Source: Spirochaetota bacterium (GTDB taxonomy: Bacteria > Spirochaetota > UBA12135 > COTS27 > JAFLEE01). Taken from it: 64,000 nucleotides of DNA. Shown here in pieces: positions 42,441 to 52,000 of the stretch (positions are counted from its first letter, which is position 1; each line of letters opens with the position of its first letter). The notes beneath the pieces were generated by a model, which had not been told where the DNA came from, made no database searches, and saw nothing but the letters and a program-made list of their open reading frames with translations. The DNA lies in the NCBI GenBank assembly GCA_017302015.1, contig JAFLEE010000012.1, forward strand, positions 1-64,000. The letters are read 5' to 3'. The position numbers and the translations under genes are program-made.

Positions 42441-43631
42441 ATGAGCGACGCCATCGAATTGCCCGAAGTGCCCGAGAAAGCCCGCAGGTCGCCCCGGGCC
42501 GTCGCCGGTTTCGGCTTCTTTATCCTCATCGCCCTCGGGGTCTACGCCTCTTTCAATGCCCTGCTCCTGGGCCTCAACCTGAGGGCGATTTCCCCGGGGG
42601 AGGGCGACCTGCGCGCCGTCATGGTCCTTCTGACCGTCTTGTCCGCCTCGGCGTTCATCGGGGGCCGCTTCATCGAGCGGGTGGCGGTGAACCGGCTCAC
42701 CCTGCTCCTTTCCGCGTGGGGATCGTTATGGCTCGGGTTCCTCATCTACGACCTGCTATGGCTTGCGGTCATCCTTCTCGCCCTCCATCTGGCCTCCTTC
42801 GCGTTCGTTCTCCCGGAATCCGCCACCGCTTGGGGCACCCTCGCTTCCGGGGCCCTCGCGATCCTCACGCTCGCCGCGGGATGGGTGAACGCGCGGCATA
42901 CGGTCGTTCGGCGGATCTCCATCGTGATCCCAAAAAAAGGACCCGAGAAGGGCCTGCGCATCGCCATGGCGAGCGATCTCCATATGGGGAGCCTCATCGG
43001 CCGCCGCCGAATGGAGAATTTCGCCGCCCTGGTCAATCGCCTCTCCCCCGACCTTGTCCTCATCGCTGGGGACGCCATCGATGAAGACCTCGCCCCGGTA
43101 CTGCGCCAGAATACGGGCGAGGCGCTTGCGACCCTCAAGGCGCCCCTGGGCGTCTGGGCCTGCACGGGGAACCACGAATATATCGGGGGCGTCGAGCCCG
43201 CCGTGGCCTACCTCGAGGCCCACGGGGTGAAGGTCCTGAGGGATCGTTGGGTCGAAATCGCTGGCGTGGTGGTCGCGGGCCGGGAAGACGCGAGCAGCCA
43301 CCGGTTCGGGGGACGGAGGCGGAAGTCCCTCGCGGCCCTCCTCGCGGGCGCGGACGCTTCCAAGCCGCTCATCCTCTTGGATCATCAACCTTCGAAATTG
43401 GAGCAGGCCAGGGAGGCCGGGGTGGATCTCCAAGTCTCAGGCCACACCCATCATGGCCAATTATGGCCGGTGACTTTTTTCACCCGGCTGCTTTTCGAAA
43501 GGAGCTATGGCTACCTGAAGAAGCAGGGAACCCACTATTTCGTCTCGAGCGGCTATGGCACCTGGGGCCCGCCCGTGCGCCTCGGGTCGCGCAGTGAGGT
43601 CGTGCTCTTGAACCTGAGTTTTACGGGCTGA
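42441..43631 (+). CDS. membrane-anchored metallophosphoesterase
   Basis: 396 aa. Four to five hydrophobic segments in the first 150 residues are followed by a calcineurin-like phosphoesterase domain with all its metal motifs: ASDLHMG, AGDAIDE, TGNHEY, LLDHQP and SGHTHHGQ. The arrangement matches YkuE/YaeI-type enzymes, of which YaeI hydrolyses UDP-2,3-diacylglucosamine in some bacteria. Here the active site would lie on one face of the membrane, with a phosphate ester of unknown identity as substrate. It starts 38 bp after the lipoprotein gene and is probably co-transcribed. Confidence 0.87.
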   Translation: MSDAIELPEVPEKARRSPRAVAGFGFFILIALGVYASFNALLLGLNLRAISPGEGDLRAVMVLLTVLSASAFIGGRFIERVAVNRLTLLLSAWGSLWLGFLIYDLLWLAVILLALHLASFAFVLPESATAWGTLASGALAILTLAAGWVNARHTVVRRISIVIPKKGPEKGLRIAMASDLHMGSLIGRRRMENFAALVNRLSPDLVLIAGDAIDEDLAPVLRQNTGEALATLKAPLGVWACTGNHEYIGGVEPAVAYLEAHGVKVLRDRWVEIAGVVVAGREDASSHRFGGRRRKSLAALLAGADASKPLILLDHQPSKLEQAREAGVDLQVSGHTHHGQLWPVTFFTRLLFERSYGYLKKQGTHYFVSSGYGTWGPPVRLGSRSEVVLLNLSFTG

Positions 43632-43734
43632 TTTTCAGTTCGGTCCCGGGAAGACCGCCCCGGGAGCCCGGGCGAGGCCCCCGCAGCGCGCAGCGAATTC
43701 GGCCATGGGGGTCTTCTTTCCGCGATTCGGGCTT

Positions 43735-43760
43735 CCGCCACGGGTGTCGGGAGGTTTTTT
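43735..43760 (+). terminator. possible intrinsic terminator after the metallophosphoesterase gene
   Basis: CCGCCAC/GTGTCGG can pair (one mismatch, very short loop), followed by GAGG and six Ts at 43755-43760. It lies in the 285 bp gap between 43631 and rplU, which otherwise contains only the rplU promoter and nothing else I can identify. Confidence 0.35.
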
Positions 43761-43865
43761 AATCGGCCGAAAGCCAATCAGAGCCCTTTTGCCCAAGCTA
43801 CAGCACTGGGCCGGAGTGGGGAATCCCGCCCATTGCCCCGATTTCGCTGGAAATCCCGCTTTTCA

Positions 43866-43895
43866 TTGAAATAATCGGGCTTTGCAGGGTAAAAT
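43866..43895 (+). promoter_or_regulatory. sigma70-type promoter of the rplU operon
   Basis: TTGAAA (43866-43871), 18 bp spacer, TAAAAT (43890-43895). The leader is about 15 nt and includes GGAG (43908-43911) five bases before the ATG at 43917, so this gene uses a normal ribosome-binding site. Confidence 0.7.
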
Positions 43896-43916
43896 CACCG
43901 TCTTCCTGGAGATCCC

Positions 43917-44228
43917 ATGTATTCCATTGTCGAAATCAAGGGCAAACAATATCGCGTCGAGCCGGGCGCCACGGTGCGCGTCGACCATCTCGAGTTGGAC
44001 AACGACGCGGTCGTGCCCGATATCAAGGTGCTCCTCCACAAAAAAGACGCCCAAAGCGTGCAGATCGGCACGCCCCATGTCAGCGGCGTCCAGGTCAAAG
44101 CCAAGGTCGTCGGCCAGGTGCGGGGCGACAAGGTCGTGGCCATCCGCTACAAGGCCAAGGGCGGCTATACGAAGACCCACGGCCATCGTCAACGCTACAC
44201 CCAGATCCTCATCGAGTCCATCGGTTAG
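43917..44228 (+). CDS. rplU: 50S ribosomal protein L21
   Basis: 103 aa, the standard size. The opening IVEIKGKQYRVEPG is the L21 signature, and KAKGGYTKTHGHRQRYTQILI at the C-terminus is the rRNA-binding region (K-x-x-x-x-R-HRQ-TxxxI). L21 binds 23S rRNA with L20 in the large subunit. The gene heads the order rplU - prp - rpmA - glmS, immediately followed by prp with no gap. It has its own promoter at 43866-43895. Confidence 0.97.
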   Translation: MYSIVEIKGKQYRVEPGATVRVDHLELDNDAVVPDIKVLLHKKDAQSVQIGTPHVSGVQVKAKVVGQVRGDKVVAIRYKAKGGYTKTHGHRQRYTQILIESIG

Positions 44229-44579
44229 ATGATCCAGGTGGCGCTGCGTTTCGATGGGTCGGGCCGCTTGGCCGCCATCGACAGCGCCGGCCACGCCCCC
44301 AAACCCCTCCTCATGGAACTCTTCAGTCGACGCGCCAATACCTACAACGCCGTTTGCGCGGCGCTGTCGGTGCTCGAGTTCACCCTCGCCAAGGCCGTCG
44401 AAGATTTGACCGATGCCGTTGTCGACACCGACATCCGAAAGGGCCGTTTCCGCCTCGAGGTGAGGTCGCGGGGCAGCCGCCCCGAGGTGCTCGACACCCT
44501 CTTTTCCCAATTCACCATCGGGCTGACGCTGCTGGAAGCGCGGCACGGCGACGTCCTCTCCCTCCAGCACCCTTCCTAA
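44229..44579 (+). CDS. prp: ribosomal-processing cysteine protease Prp
   Basis: 116 aa. The family's catalytic pair is visible in GHAPK (His22 region) and [15 protein letters not shown] (Cys about 12-14 residues after a polar loop), equivalent to the GHA...VCAAVS motif of Prp (YsxB). Prp cuts the N-terminal extension from L27 in bacteria that make a pre-L27, and its gene normally lies between rplU and rpmA, as here. However, the L27 encoded next has no such extension, so the substrate of this protein is unclear. It starts directly after the rplU stop. Confidence 0.85.
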   Translation: MIQVALRFDGSGRLAAIDSAGHAPKPLLMELFSRRANTYNAVCAALSVLEFTLAKAVEDLTDAVVDTDIRKGRFRLEVRSRGSRPEVLDTLFSQFTIGLTLLEARHGDVLSLQHPS

Positions 44580-44604
44580 ATCTCCCCAAGACGCGAGGTC
44601 TCCC

Positions 44605-44850
44605 ATGTCATCAAAGAAAGGTAAAGGCTCCTCCACCAACGGCCGCGATAGCCAGCCCAAGATGCTCGGCATCAAGATCTACGATGGGCAGACCGTGGGC
44701 GGGGGCGCCATCCTCGTGCGCCAGCGCGGCACGAAATTGTGGCCCGGCAGCGGCGTGGGCCTCGGCGGCGATTTCACCCTCTTCGCCAAGAAAGCCGGCA
44801 AGGTCGTCTTCGCGTCCTCCCGGGGCCGCACCTACGTCCACGTCCAATAA
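44605..44850 (+). CDS. rpmA: 50S ribosomal protein L27
   Basis: 81 aa. [18 protein letters not shown], then [10 protein letters not shown] and LFAKKAGKV, are the conserved L27 blocks, with GRDS near residues 13-16. L27 lies at the peptidyl-transferase centre, and its N-terminus must be short and free. The protein starts as mature L27 does, without the FF-A cleavage extension of Firmicutes-type pre-L27, and no extension can be read in frame upstream of the ATG. It is followed by glmS after 42 bp. Confidence 0.96.
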   Translation: MSSKKGKGSSTNGRDSQPKMLGIKIYDGQTVGGGAILVRQRGTKLWPGSGVGLGGDFTLFAKKAGKVVFASSRGRTYVHVQ

Positions 44851-44892
44851 GCTTCGCCCGCGCTTCCGGTGCGGGGAGCGGGGAGCGTCTTC

Positions 44893-46719
44893 ATGTGCGG
44901 CATCTTCGGTTATCTCGGATCCCGGCCCCTCCTAGAAACCCTGCTCTCGGGCCTGCGCCGGCTCGAATACCGGGGCTATGACTCCTCGGGCATCGGCTAC
45001 GTCGAGGGCGGCGCGCTGCGCATCCTGCGCGAGAAGGGGAAGATCGCGTCCTTGGCCGAGGTCGCCGATTCGGTCCAGACGAAAGCCACCGCGGGGATCA
45101 GCCATACCCGCTGGGCCACCCACGGGGTGCCCGAGAAACGGAATGCCCATCCCCACCTCTCCTTCGACGGCAAGATCGCGGTCACCCATAACGGCATCAT
45201 CGAGAATTACCGGGAACTGAAGGAGCGCCTCCAGAAGGCCGGCGTCGCGTTCCAATCCGAGACCGATACCGAGGTGATCGCCCACCTCATCGCCAAGAAT
45301 TACCAGGGCGACCTCTACAAGGCCGTCGCCGCGACCCTGCCGCTCTTGGAGGGCGCCTACGGCTTGGCGATCCTGGCCGCGGACGAACCCGACCTCATCG
45401 TGGGCGCGCGAAAGGGCTCCCCCCTCGTCATCGGGGTGGGGGAGGGCGAGATGATCCTCTCCTCCGACACGGCGGCCATCGTGCCCTTCACCAAGAACGT
45501 GGTCTACATGAACGACGGCGAACTCGTGACCCTGCGCCGCGACCATTACCAACTCACCTCGCTGCATGCGGGGCCCCGGAAGGCCGAGGTCTCCTCGCTT
45601 TCTTTCGACGTGGGGATGATCGAGAAGAAGGGCTTCGAGCATTTCATGCTCAAGGAGATCTTCGAGCAGGCGGAGACGGTCGCCAACGCCTACCGGGGCC
45701 GCATCCTCCCGGACGAGGGGAACGTCAAACTCGGCGGCCTCAATTTCACCGCGGCGGATGCGAAAGCCGTCCGCCGCGCGGTCATCGTGGCCTGCGGCAC
45801 CTCCTGGCACGCGGCCCTCGTCGGGGAATACTTGCTGGAAAACCTCGCCGGCCTCCCGGTGGAAGTCGACTACGCCAGCGAGTACACCAGCCGCAATTGC
45901 ATCCTCGAGGACGGCACCCTCTTCCTCGCCATCAGCCAATCCGGCGAAACGGCCGATACGCTCTCGGCCCTGCGCGAGGCGCGCACCAAGGGCGCCAAGA
46001 CCCACGGGATCGTCAACGTCGTCGGTTCGACCATCGCCCGGGAGACCGACGGGGGCATCTACCTCCACGCGGGGCCGGAGATCGGCGTGGCCTCGACGAA
46101 GGCCTTCACCTCCCAGGTCACGGCCCTCGTGCTCCTCGCGGTCTACTTCGGCCGGCTGCGCCTGCTCCCCTCGGAGGACGCGCGGCGAATCCTCACGGCC
46201 CTGACGAAGATCCCCGAGCAGATCCAGCACATCCTCGAGCGGGCCCAGACGCTGAAAGACATGGCCGCCCGTTACCTCGACGGCCACCACGCCCTGTACC
46301 TGGGACGGTCCTATAATTTCCCGGTGGCCCTGGAAGGGGCCCTGAAATTGAAGGAGATTTCCTATATCCACGCCGAGGGCTACCCGGCGGCCGAAATGAA
46401 GCACGGGCCCATCGCCCTCATCGACGAGAATATGCCCGTGATCGTGGTGGCGACGAAGGGGGATACCTACGCCAAGGTCCTGTCGAACATCCAGGAGGTG
46501 CGCGCCCGCAAGGGCCGCGTGATCGCCATCGCGACCGAGGGCGACAAGGACATCGCGGCGGCGAGCGATGAGGTCTTCTACGTCCCCGAGACGCTCCCCA
46601 TGCTCGCGCCCATCCTCAATGTCATCCCCCTCCAACTCCTGGCGTACTACGCCGCGGTCGCCCGGGGATGCGATGTGGACCAGCCCCGTAACCTCGCCAA
46701 AAGCGTGACGGTGGAGTAG
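44893..46719 (+). CDS. glmS: glutamine--fructose-6-phosphate aminotransferase (isomerizing)
   Basis: 608 aa, full length. The ATG at 44893 is fixed by the need for Cys as the second residue (MCGIFGYLG), the N-terminal nucleophile of the glutaminase domain; HTRWATHG and HNGIIENY follow. The two SIS domains carry ACGTSWHAAL and SQSGETADTL, and the C-terminus ends DQPRNLAKSVTVE, which is essential for sugar binding. GlmS makes glucosamine-6-phosphate, the entry to peptidoglycan, LPS and the amino sugars used by the upstream clusters. No glmS-ribozyme-like structure is evident: only 42 bp separate it from rpmA. Confidence 0.97.
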   Translation: MCGIFGYLGSRPLLETLLSGLRRLEYRGYDSSGIGYVEGGALRILREKGKIASLAEVADSVQTKATAGISHTRWATHGVPEKRNAHPHLSFDGKIAVTHNGIIENYRELKERLQKAGVAFQSETDTEVIAHLIAKNYQGDLYKAVAATLPLLEGAYGLAILAADEPDLIVGARKGSPLVIGVGEGEMILSSDTAAIVPFTKNVVYMNDGELVTLRRDHYQLTSLHAGPRKAEVSSLSFDVGMIEKKGFEHFMLKEIFEQAETVANAYRGRILPDEGNVKLGGLNFTAADAKAVRRAVIVACGTSWHAALVGEYLLENLAGLPVEVDYASEYTSRNCILEDGTLFLAISQSGETADTLSALREARTKGAKTHGIVNVVGSTIARETDGGIYLHAGPEIGVASTKAFTSQVTALVLLAVYFGRLRLLPSEDARRILTALTKIPEQIQHILERAQTLKDMAARYLDGHHALYLGRSYNFPVALEGALKLKEISYIHAEGYPAAEMKHGPIALIDENMPVIVVATKGDTYAKVLSNIQEVRARKGRVIAIATEGDKDIAAASDEVFYVPETLPMLAPILNVIPLQLLAYYAAVARGCDVDQPRNLAKSVTVE

Positions 46720-46722
46720 ACC

Positions 46723-47052
46723 ATGGCCCCGAAGCAGATCCGCCAGGGCATCCTCTTCGGCTCGCTCCTCGTCAGCGGGTCGCTGCCGTTAGTGGGTGTC
46801 GCGGCGACCCTGTGGGCGGTGGGCATCCAGGCGCCGAGTTTCGGGCCGATTTCGTTTTGGACGGCCCTTTGCCTCATGGCGGCCCTGGAGGCTTCCTTGG
46901 GGTTTCTCGTGGCCTCCTGGATGATCCGCAAAGCTTGCGCAGTCAATGGCGATGATTACGGAGAATTGATGCGGGCCTTCATCGTGTCTTTTCCGCTGCC
47001 CCTCATGTGGGCGACCCGATACAATAAAGAGTGGGAGGTGCGGGGGGGGTAG
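46723..47052 (+). CDS. small membrane protein of unknown function
   Basis: 109 aa with three hydrophobic segments (about residues 10-34, 42-66 and 83-98) and short polar ends. No domain is recognised. It starts 3 bp after the glmS stop, so it belongs to the same transcript. The composition (small helices separated by short loops, charged C-terminus) fits an integral inner-membrane protein. A homologue search would be needed to name it. Confidence 0.55.
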   Translation: MAPKQIRQGILFGSLLVSGSLPLVGVAATLWAVGIQAPSFGPISFWTALCLMAALEASLGFLVASWMIRKACAVNGDDYGELMRAFIVSFPLPLMWATRYNKEWEVRGG

Positions 47053-47073
47053 ATGGAGTCGGGGTTGGGGAGT

Positions 47074-47116
47074 GCTCACGAAAGGTTTCGGTTTGGATGG
47101 GCTATTATCAGAGAAT
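47074..47116 (+). repeat. 43 bp repeat, copy 1
   Basis: Begins GCTCACGAA and ends GGGCTATTATCAGAGAAT. It matches copy 2 at 38 of 43 positions with no gaps, and the two copies are 96 bp apart, start to start. Confidence 0.8.
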
Positions 47117-47169
47117 AGGCAGGTGTGAATTTAATATTGGATGTTGACGGGCTCACGTTGTTGGGACGC

Positions 47170-47212
47170 GCTCACGAATGGTTTCATTTGTGATGGGCTA
47201 TTATCAGAGAAT
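47170..47212 (+). repeat. 43 bp repeat, copy 2
   Basis: Same order and length as copy 1, differing at five positions in its centre. The 3' end GATGGGCTATTATCAGAGAAT is identical in both copies, so it is the best-conserved part. Confidence 0.8.
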
Positions 47213-47295
47213 GGGCCGATGAAAATGACTTAAGGCGAAGACGGCCCCAATCGCGGCGGTGCCCCCCCGAAGATATTCATCCACGCCGACAGATA

Positions 47296-47312
47296 GGCTA
47301 TTCTCGGAGAAT
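47296..47312 (+). repeat. partial copy of the repeat core
   Basis: GGCTATTCTCGGAGAAT, a 17 bp match to the 3' core of the 43 bp repeats. In this copy TTCTC-G-GAGAA is a perfect inverted repeat. A related inverted fragment, TCTCCGAATAGCCC, lies at 47371-47384. Confidence 0.6.
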
Positions 47313-47405
47313 GTTCGGTCGAAAAAAACTCTGAAATTCAATGGAGCCGAAAGCATAATCCGAATTTCGATCTCCGAATAGCCCGAGCATCGCCGCCCCC
47401 TGCTC

Positions 47406-48302
47406 TCAGCCCTTCAGTAAGTTATAGGTCATCCTCAACTTCTCTCCCTCGCGCTCGTAGATTTGGGCAAGGTCCCCATCCACCCGCACGGCCCAGAGGC
47501 CCTCCGTCTTCATATCGCGCATCAGGAGTTGCCAGCGTCCCTTCCGAAGGCCGGCCACGGTGGGATGATCGCCCGTCAGCGTCAGTTCCCCCGCGAGGGG
47601 CAGGCACTTTTCGACGGGGAGGATGGGGGCGCTACCGAGCTCCGCCGCTTGGCACGCTCCCGACACCGATAGGTCACCGATGGCGGCTCGCCTCAAGGAG
47701 TGGAGGTGGGCGGGAATTCCAAGGGCCTTCCCCAGGTCGACCGCGACGCTTCTGACGTAGGTGCCGCTCGAACATCGGAGGCGGAATGGGATGCGGCCGT
47801 CCACGGGCTCTGAAATCACGAAGGCGCCCAGGGTGACCTTCCTCGGGGAGAGTACGACCTCCCGACCGCTTCGCGCCAAGGCATAGGCGCGCTGGCCATC
47901 CACCTTCAGGGCGGAGAAGACCGGGGGAGTCTGTTGGATTTCACCCGAAAAATGCTCGGCGATGATAGCGCGGATCATCGGGGCTTCGATTTTCGGCCAA
48001 TGGGCCGGCGCGAGTTCACGAACCGGTTTTCCCGTGAGATCCCCGGTATCGGTTTCGACGCCGAGGGCGATCACGCCCTCGTAAACCTTATCCCGGTGGA
48101 GGAAGTAGTCCTGTAGGCGGGTCGCTTCTCCCACCAAAAGCAAGAGGAGCCCGGTGGCGAAGGGGTCGAGGGTGCCCGCATGGCCGATGCGCCGGACCCC
48201 AAGGGCGCGCCTCGCCGCGTCGACCATGTCGTGGCTCGTGGGTCCCTCCGGCTTGTCCAGGAGGACGAGGCCGTGTTTTTCAACGGGTCTCTCGTTGTTC
48301 AT
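47406..48302 (-). CDS. truB: tRNA pseudouridine(55) synthase TruB
   Basis: 298 aa. The N-terminus GLVLLDKPEGPTSHD and the catalytic segment GHAGTLDPFATGLLLL (catalytic Asp near residue 46) are diagnostic. Also visible are YEGVIALG and the KVDGQRAYALAR block, then CSSGTYVRSVAVDLG. The C-terminal PUA-like tail is about 60 aa. TruB isomerises U55 in the T-loop of tRNAs. It overlaps the purN stop by 4 bp (ATGA), so the two are co-transcribed from the promoter region near 48950. In many bacteria truB sits with rbfA and ribF; the purN neighbour here is different. Confidence 0.96.
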   Translation of the reverse strand: MNNERPVEKHGLVLLDKPEGPTSHDMVDAARRALGVRRIGHAGTLDPFATGLLLLLVGEATRLQDYFLHRDKVYEGVIALGVETDTGDLTGKPVRELAPAHWPKIEAPMIRAIIAEHFSGEIQQTPPVFSALKVDGQRAYALARSGREVVLSPRKVTLGAFVISEPVDGRIPFRLRCSSGTYVRSVAVDLGKALGIPAHLHSLRRAAIGDLSVSGACQAAELGSAPILPVEKCLPLAGELTLTGDHPTVAGLRKGRWQLLMRDMKTEGLWAVRVDGDLAQIYEREGEKLRMTYNLLKG

Positions 48303-48928
48303 CGGATTGCGGGGATAGGGATTTCCCCGATACTGATACCTGAAAGAACTTCAGAGTACAGGATATGCTCTTCCTTTAAGATGCGTGCTGACAGCGTTTC
48401 TTCCGTATCGTCGGGTCGGATGGGTACCTTCCTTTGGCCGAGAATCGGGCCCGAATCGACCCCTCGGTCCACCCAATGGACGGTGCACCCCGCCTCCGCT
48501 TCACCGGCCTCCAATGCCCTTTTTTGGACATGGAGCCCCGGGAATTTGGGGAGCAGGGAGGGGTGGATATTGAGGATCCGGCCCGCGAACGCGTCCATGA
48601 AATCTGTTTTGAGCACCCTCATGAATCCGGCCAGGCAGATGAGTTGGGCGCCGGATCGTCGAATTCTTTCGACCCAATTTTTTTCGGCTTCCGGGGTTAA
48701 AAAGGTCTTTTTCGGGCCGGGATCCAGGAATTCGGCGGGGATTCCGCTGGACCGGGCGATCTCGAGCCCCTTGGCATCCGCCCGGTCAGCGAGCACTAGG
48801 GCGCACTTCACCCTTTCCAGGGCCCCCGACTGGATCTTTTGGAGGATTGCTTCCATATTGGAGCCTCTCCCGGAGATTAAAATGGCGATTTCCAGGGGTT
48901 TTTCCCGCGTCCACACGAAATTTTGCAC
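48299..48928 (-). CDS. purN: phosphoribosylglycinamide formyltransferase
   Basis: 209 aa from a GTG at 48928. ILISGRGSNMEAIL at about residues 16-29 binds phosphate. The catalytic set Asn-His-Asp is in ILNIHPSLLPKFPG and the downstream VDSGPILGQ loop (VHWVDRGVDSGP). The enzyme transfers a formyl group from 10-formyl-THF to GAR in purine synthesis. It diverges from the barrel-TPR gene; an AATATA-region promoter on the minus strand overlaps the plus-strand -10 box at 48952-48957. Confidence 0.95.
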   Translation of the reverse strand: MQNFVWTREKPLEIAILISGRGSNMEAILQKIQSGALERVKCALVLADRADAKGLEIARSSGIPAEFLDPGPKKTFLTPEAEKNWVERIRRSGAQLICLAGFMRVLKTDFMDAFAGRILNIHPSLLPKFPGLHVQKRALEAGEAEAGCTVHWVDRGVDSGPILGQRKVPIRPDDTEETLSARILKEEHILYSEVLSGISIGEIPIPAIR

Positions 48929-48929
48929 C

Positions 48930-48957
48930 TTGGGTACTCCGCTTCAATTAATATAGT
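48930..48957 (+). promoter_or_regulatory. promoter of the barrel-TPR operon
   Basis: TTGGGT (48930-48935), 16 bp spacer, TATAGT (48952-48957). Predicted leader about 48 nt; an AGGA-like sequence precedes the ATG at 49013. The purN promoter overlaps it on the other strand (candidate -10 TATATT at 48955-48950), so the two transcripts would compete. Confidence 0.5.
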
Positions 48958-49012
48958 AACGACCATCAGGTTTACCCATGATTTTTACGATGAAGCAGGA
49001 AGCGGCTCAAAT

Positions 49013-52000
49013 ATGATCCGGAGGTTCAGACAGGCCCTTCTCGCCTCCATTCTGTGGATGTCCTGCCTCATGGCCTATGAGGGCGGTTTTATTCCCTTCG
49101 GCGAACTCATCAACCCGTTCCCCGAACAGAACGTGCTCGGGCTCCTGAGCCCCTGGCTGCTCCAGTCCAGCCCCTCCCTCCGGTATAACTCGGCCTTCGC
49201 CTCCTTCTTTTCTTGGAACGATTTTTCGTTCGCCTACCGCCCAGCCGGTACGCCCGATACGTTCATCGGCGGCGTCGCCTTCAACCGTGACCTCTCCCGC
49301 AAACTCACCCTTTCGGGGAACTTCAAGTTCCTCTCCGTCGATAATATCCCCAGCATCAATACCGGGGCCTATCTCGCCAGCCTGCGCCTGCAGTCCTATA
49401 GCCTCACGCCATCCGTGTCCTTCAAGATTCTCCCCTTCCTCTCGGCCTCCGTCGAGACCGAGCTCAGCACCCTCGAGTTCAGCGGGGAGCGCAGTTGGGA
49501 TTTCAATTTCTCCATGAGCGGCGCGGTGGAACTCACCAACCGCCTGTGGATCTTCGAAAAATCGGCCTTCGGCTTCTCCGCCCGAAACCTCATTGGCCTC
49601 TTCAATTCGAATACGGCGGCCATGCAATTCCAAGCCATGGCCGGGAGCCGTTCCTGGGGCGACCGGTTGAGTTACGGCGTCGGCGTCACGATGGTGCCCC
49701 TCCCCGGCGCCCTCCGCCCCGATTTTTTCGGGCTGGACCTCGCCGTCAGCGTCTTCCTCTTCGACCTCTGGCGCATCAACCTCGGCCTCGTCGGCATCGG
49801 GGGCGAGGGCATGAGCTTCAACGCCAGCACCAGCCTCACCTTCAACCAGTTCCAATTCACCTTCGGGCTGCACAACCTGGCCATGAGCGCTTCCGCGGCC
49901 ACGGTGGATAAATCCAAATTGGAACTCCTCTTCGGCCTCTCGATCTTCTACGCCCCCTCGATGGTGATGGACAACCGCAAACTCATGCGCGAACTCCAGA
50001 AGGTCAACCAATTCCTCGAGAGGGGCCGGGCCGAGTTCGAGGCCCGCCGCTACCGCGAGGCCATCTCCACCTACCAGGCGTGCCTCCAGTTCAAGAACGA
50101 CGTCGACGACGCCAAACGGGGCCTCCAAGAGGCCCAGGCCGCCCTCGCCCGGGCCATCGACGGCGGGATCGCCGCCGGGCGCCGGCAGATCGAGGAGCAC
50201 GATTACCTCGCGGCCATCGGTTCCCTCGACCAGGCCCTCGGCTACGACCCCGCCAACGAGGTGGCCACACGCTACCGAAACCTCGCCCGGCAATCGCTCA
50301 TGGGCGAGAAGAAGAGCATCCTCGAGCGCGTCGGGGTCTTCCTCAAGGGGAAGAAACTCGACGAGGCCAAGGCCCAAGCCGACGCCGCCTTCGCCATCGA
50401 TCCCACCGACCCCCAGGTCCAGAAGGCCCGGGAAGACGTCGATCGCGCCTTCGCCGAACGGGTGGCCGAGAAGGAGAAGCAGCGCAAGGTCCAGGAGCTC
50501 CTGCAGATCGCCGACGGCGAGATGGACAAGCGCAATTACGAGGAGGCCGGGTCCTTCTACCGCCAGGCGACCAATTTCGGGGCGAGCGCTTCGCTGCTGC
50601 GCGAGTGGCTGGAGCGCTTGGCGGCGCGGAAGGTGAAGGATGAGCGCGACGACCGTGTGAACAATCTCTTCGCCAAGGGCCAGGAGGCCCTCCTCTCCGG
50701 GACGAACCTGGCCGGGGGGCTCGATCTCCTCGCCTTCGCCCTGGTGCTCGACCCTTCCCACGAGGCCGCCCGGGAGATGATGGCCAAGTACGACGGCGCC
50801 CGGCGCGTGATGGTGAGCAACCTCAACGCCGCCGGGCTCGAAGCCTACCGTAGTTCCTCTTGGGACGAGGCCCGCAGCAATTTCGACCGCGCCCTCGCCC
50901 TCGACCCGGCCAATGTCGAGAGCCAGCGCTACCAGCGCCAAGTCGAGGAGACGGTCAACCGGAAATTCGACGAGTTCATGGGGCGCGCGGTGGCCCAGGA
51001 GCGCGAGGGAAAATTGGGCGAGGCGCGCCAGTCCTACCAGGCCGCCCAGGCCGTGAAGCCCGGCGACGGGAAGGCCAAGGCGGCCGTCTCCGACCTCACG
51101 GCCCGCATCACCTCCCTCGTCAGCGAACGGCGCGACAAGGCCCAGCTCCTCTTCAAAGACCGGAAATTCGCCGAGGCGAAGGCCACCCTCCTCTCGCTCA
51201 CCCGGGATTTCGGCGCGGATCCCCAAGCCGACGCGCTCCTCGAGCAGATCGACGTCTTCGTCGACGCGGGCAACCGCTTCAAGGAACTCCAGGTCCAATT
51301 CGCCAACCGGAATTTCGCCGGGGCCAAGGCCATCGCCGACCGCATCCACGCGGTGCGCCCCGATTTCCCCGGCTTGGCCGACCTCAAGAAGCGCATCGAC
51401 GAGGAGTTCGAGCGCGAGAACCGGGAGGAGAACCTCAGCAAGATCTTCCAGGACGGCGTGGTGGAGTTCAAGAAGAAGAACTGGGCCGCCGCCATTGCGA
51501 AGTGGGAGGAAGTGCGCAAACTCGACCCCAAGAACGAACTCGTGAGCGAATACGTGGAGCAGGCCAACCAGAAGCGCAAAGAGGCCGAGGACCGCGACTA
51601 CACCGAGGGCGTGGCGGCCTTCGAGAAGAAGGATTTCCTCCTCGCGCGGGAACGCTTCCAGGCGGCCGTGAAGGCCAATCCGAAGAACGAGCCAGCCCGC
51701 AAATACCTCGCCGACCTCCAATTCGAACTGGAGAACCTCAAGAAGCAGCAGACGAGCCGGGCCGCCGCGTTCTTCAAGGCCGGCCAGTATGAAGAAACCC
51801 TCAAGGTCTACGAACTCCTCAAGCGCATCGACGGGGACGCCTTCGACCAGGAAGACGCCGTCTACCGCAACCGCAACGCCATCGACTTCCTCTCCAAGGG
51901 TGAGACCGCCAAGCGCGGGGGGAACTTGGGGAAGGCCCTGGGCCTGTTCAAGAGCGTGCTCGAGATGAACCCCGACGACCCCCTGGCCCAGCGCCAAGTC

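Larger units (their letters stand above)
47053..47405. other. 353 bp AT-richer intergenic stretch with repeats
   Basis: Between two convergent genes, the spacer has clearly lower GC than its neighbours and contains no plausible open reading frame. Its only structure is the repeat family described separately: two 43 bp copies, one 17 bp partial copy and one inverted partial copy. Three GCTCACG heptamers (47074, 47151, 47170) mark the left edge of the copies. No terminator is evident, although the G-run near 47042 closes the upstream gene. Confidence 0.7.

Noticed and set aside
44851-44892. glmS ribozyme
   Set aside because: Only 42 bp separate rpmA from glmS, too short for the ribozyme, and no matching structure is seen.
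47053-47405. CRISPR array
   Set aside because: Only two full repeat copies, imperfect and unevenly spaced, and no cas genes nearby.
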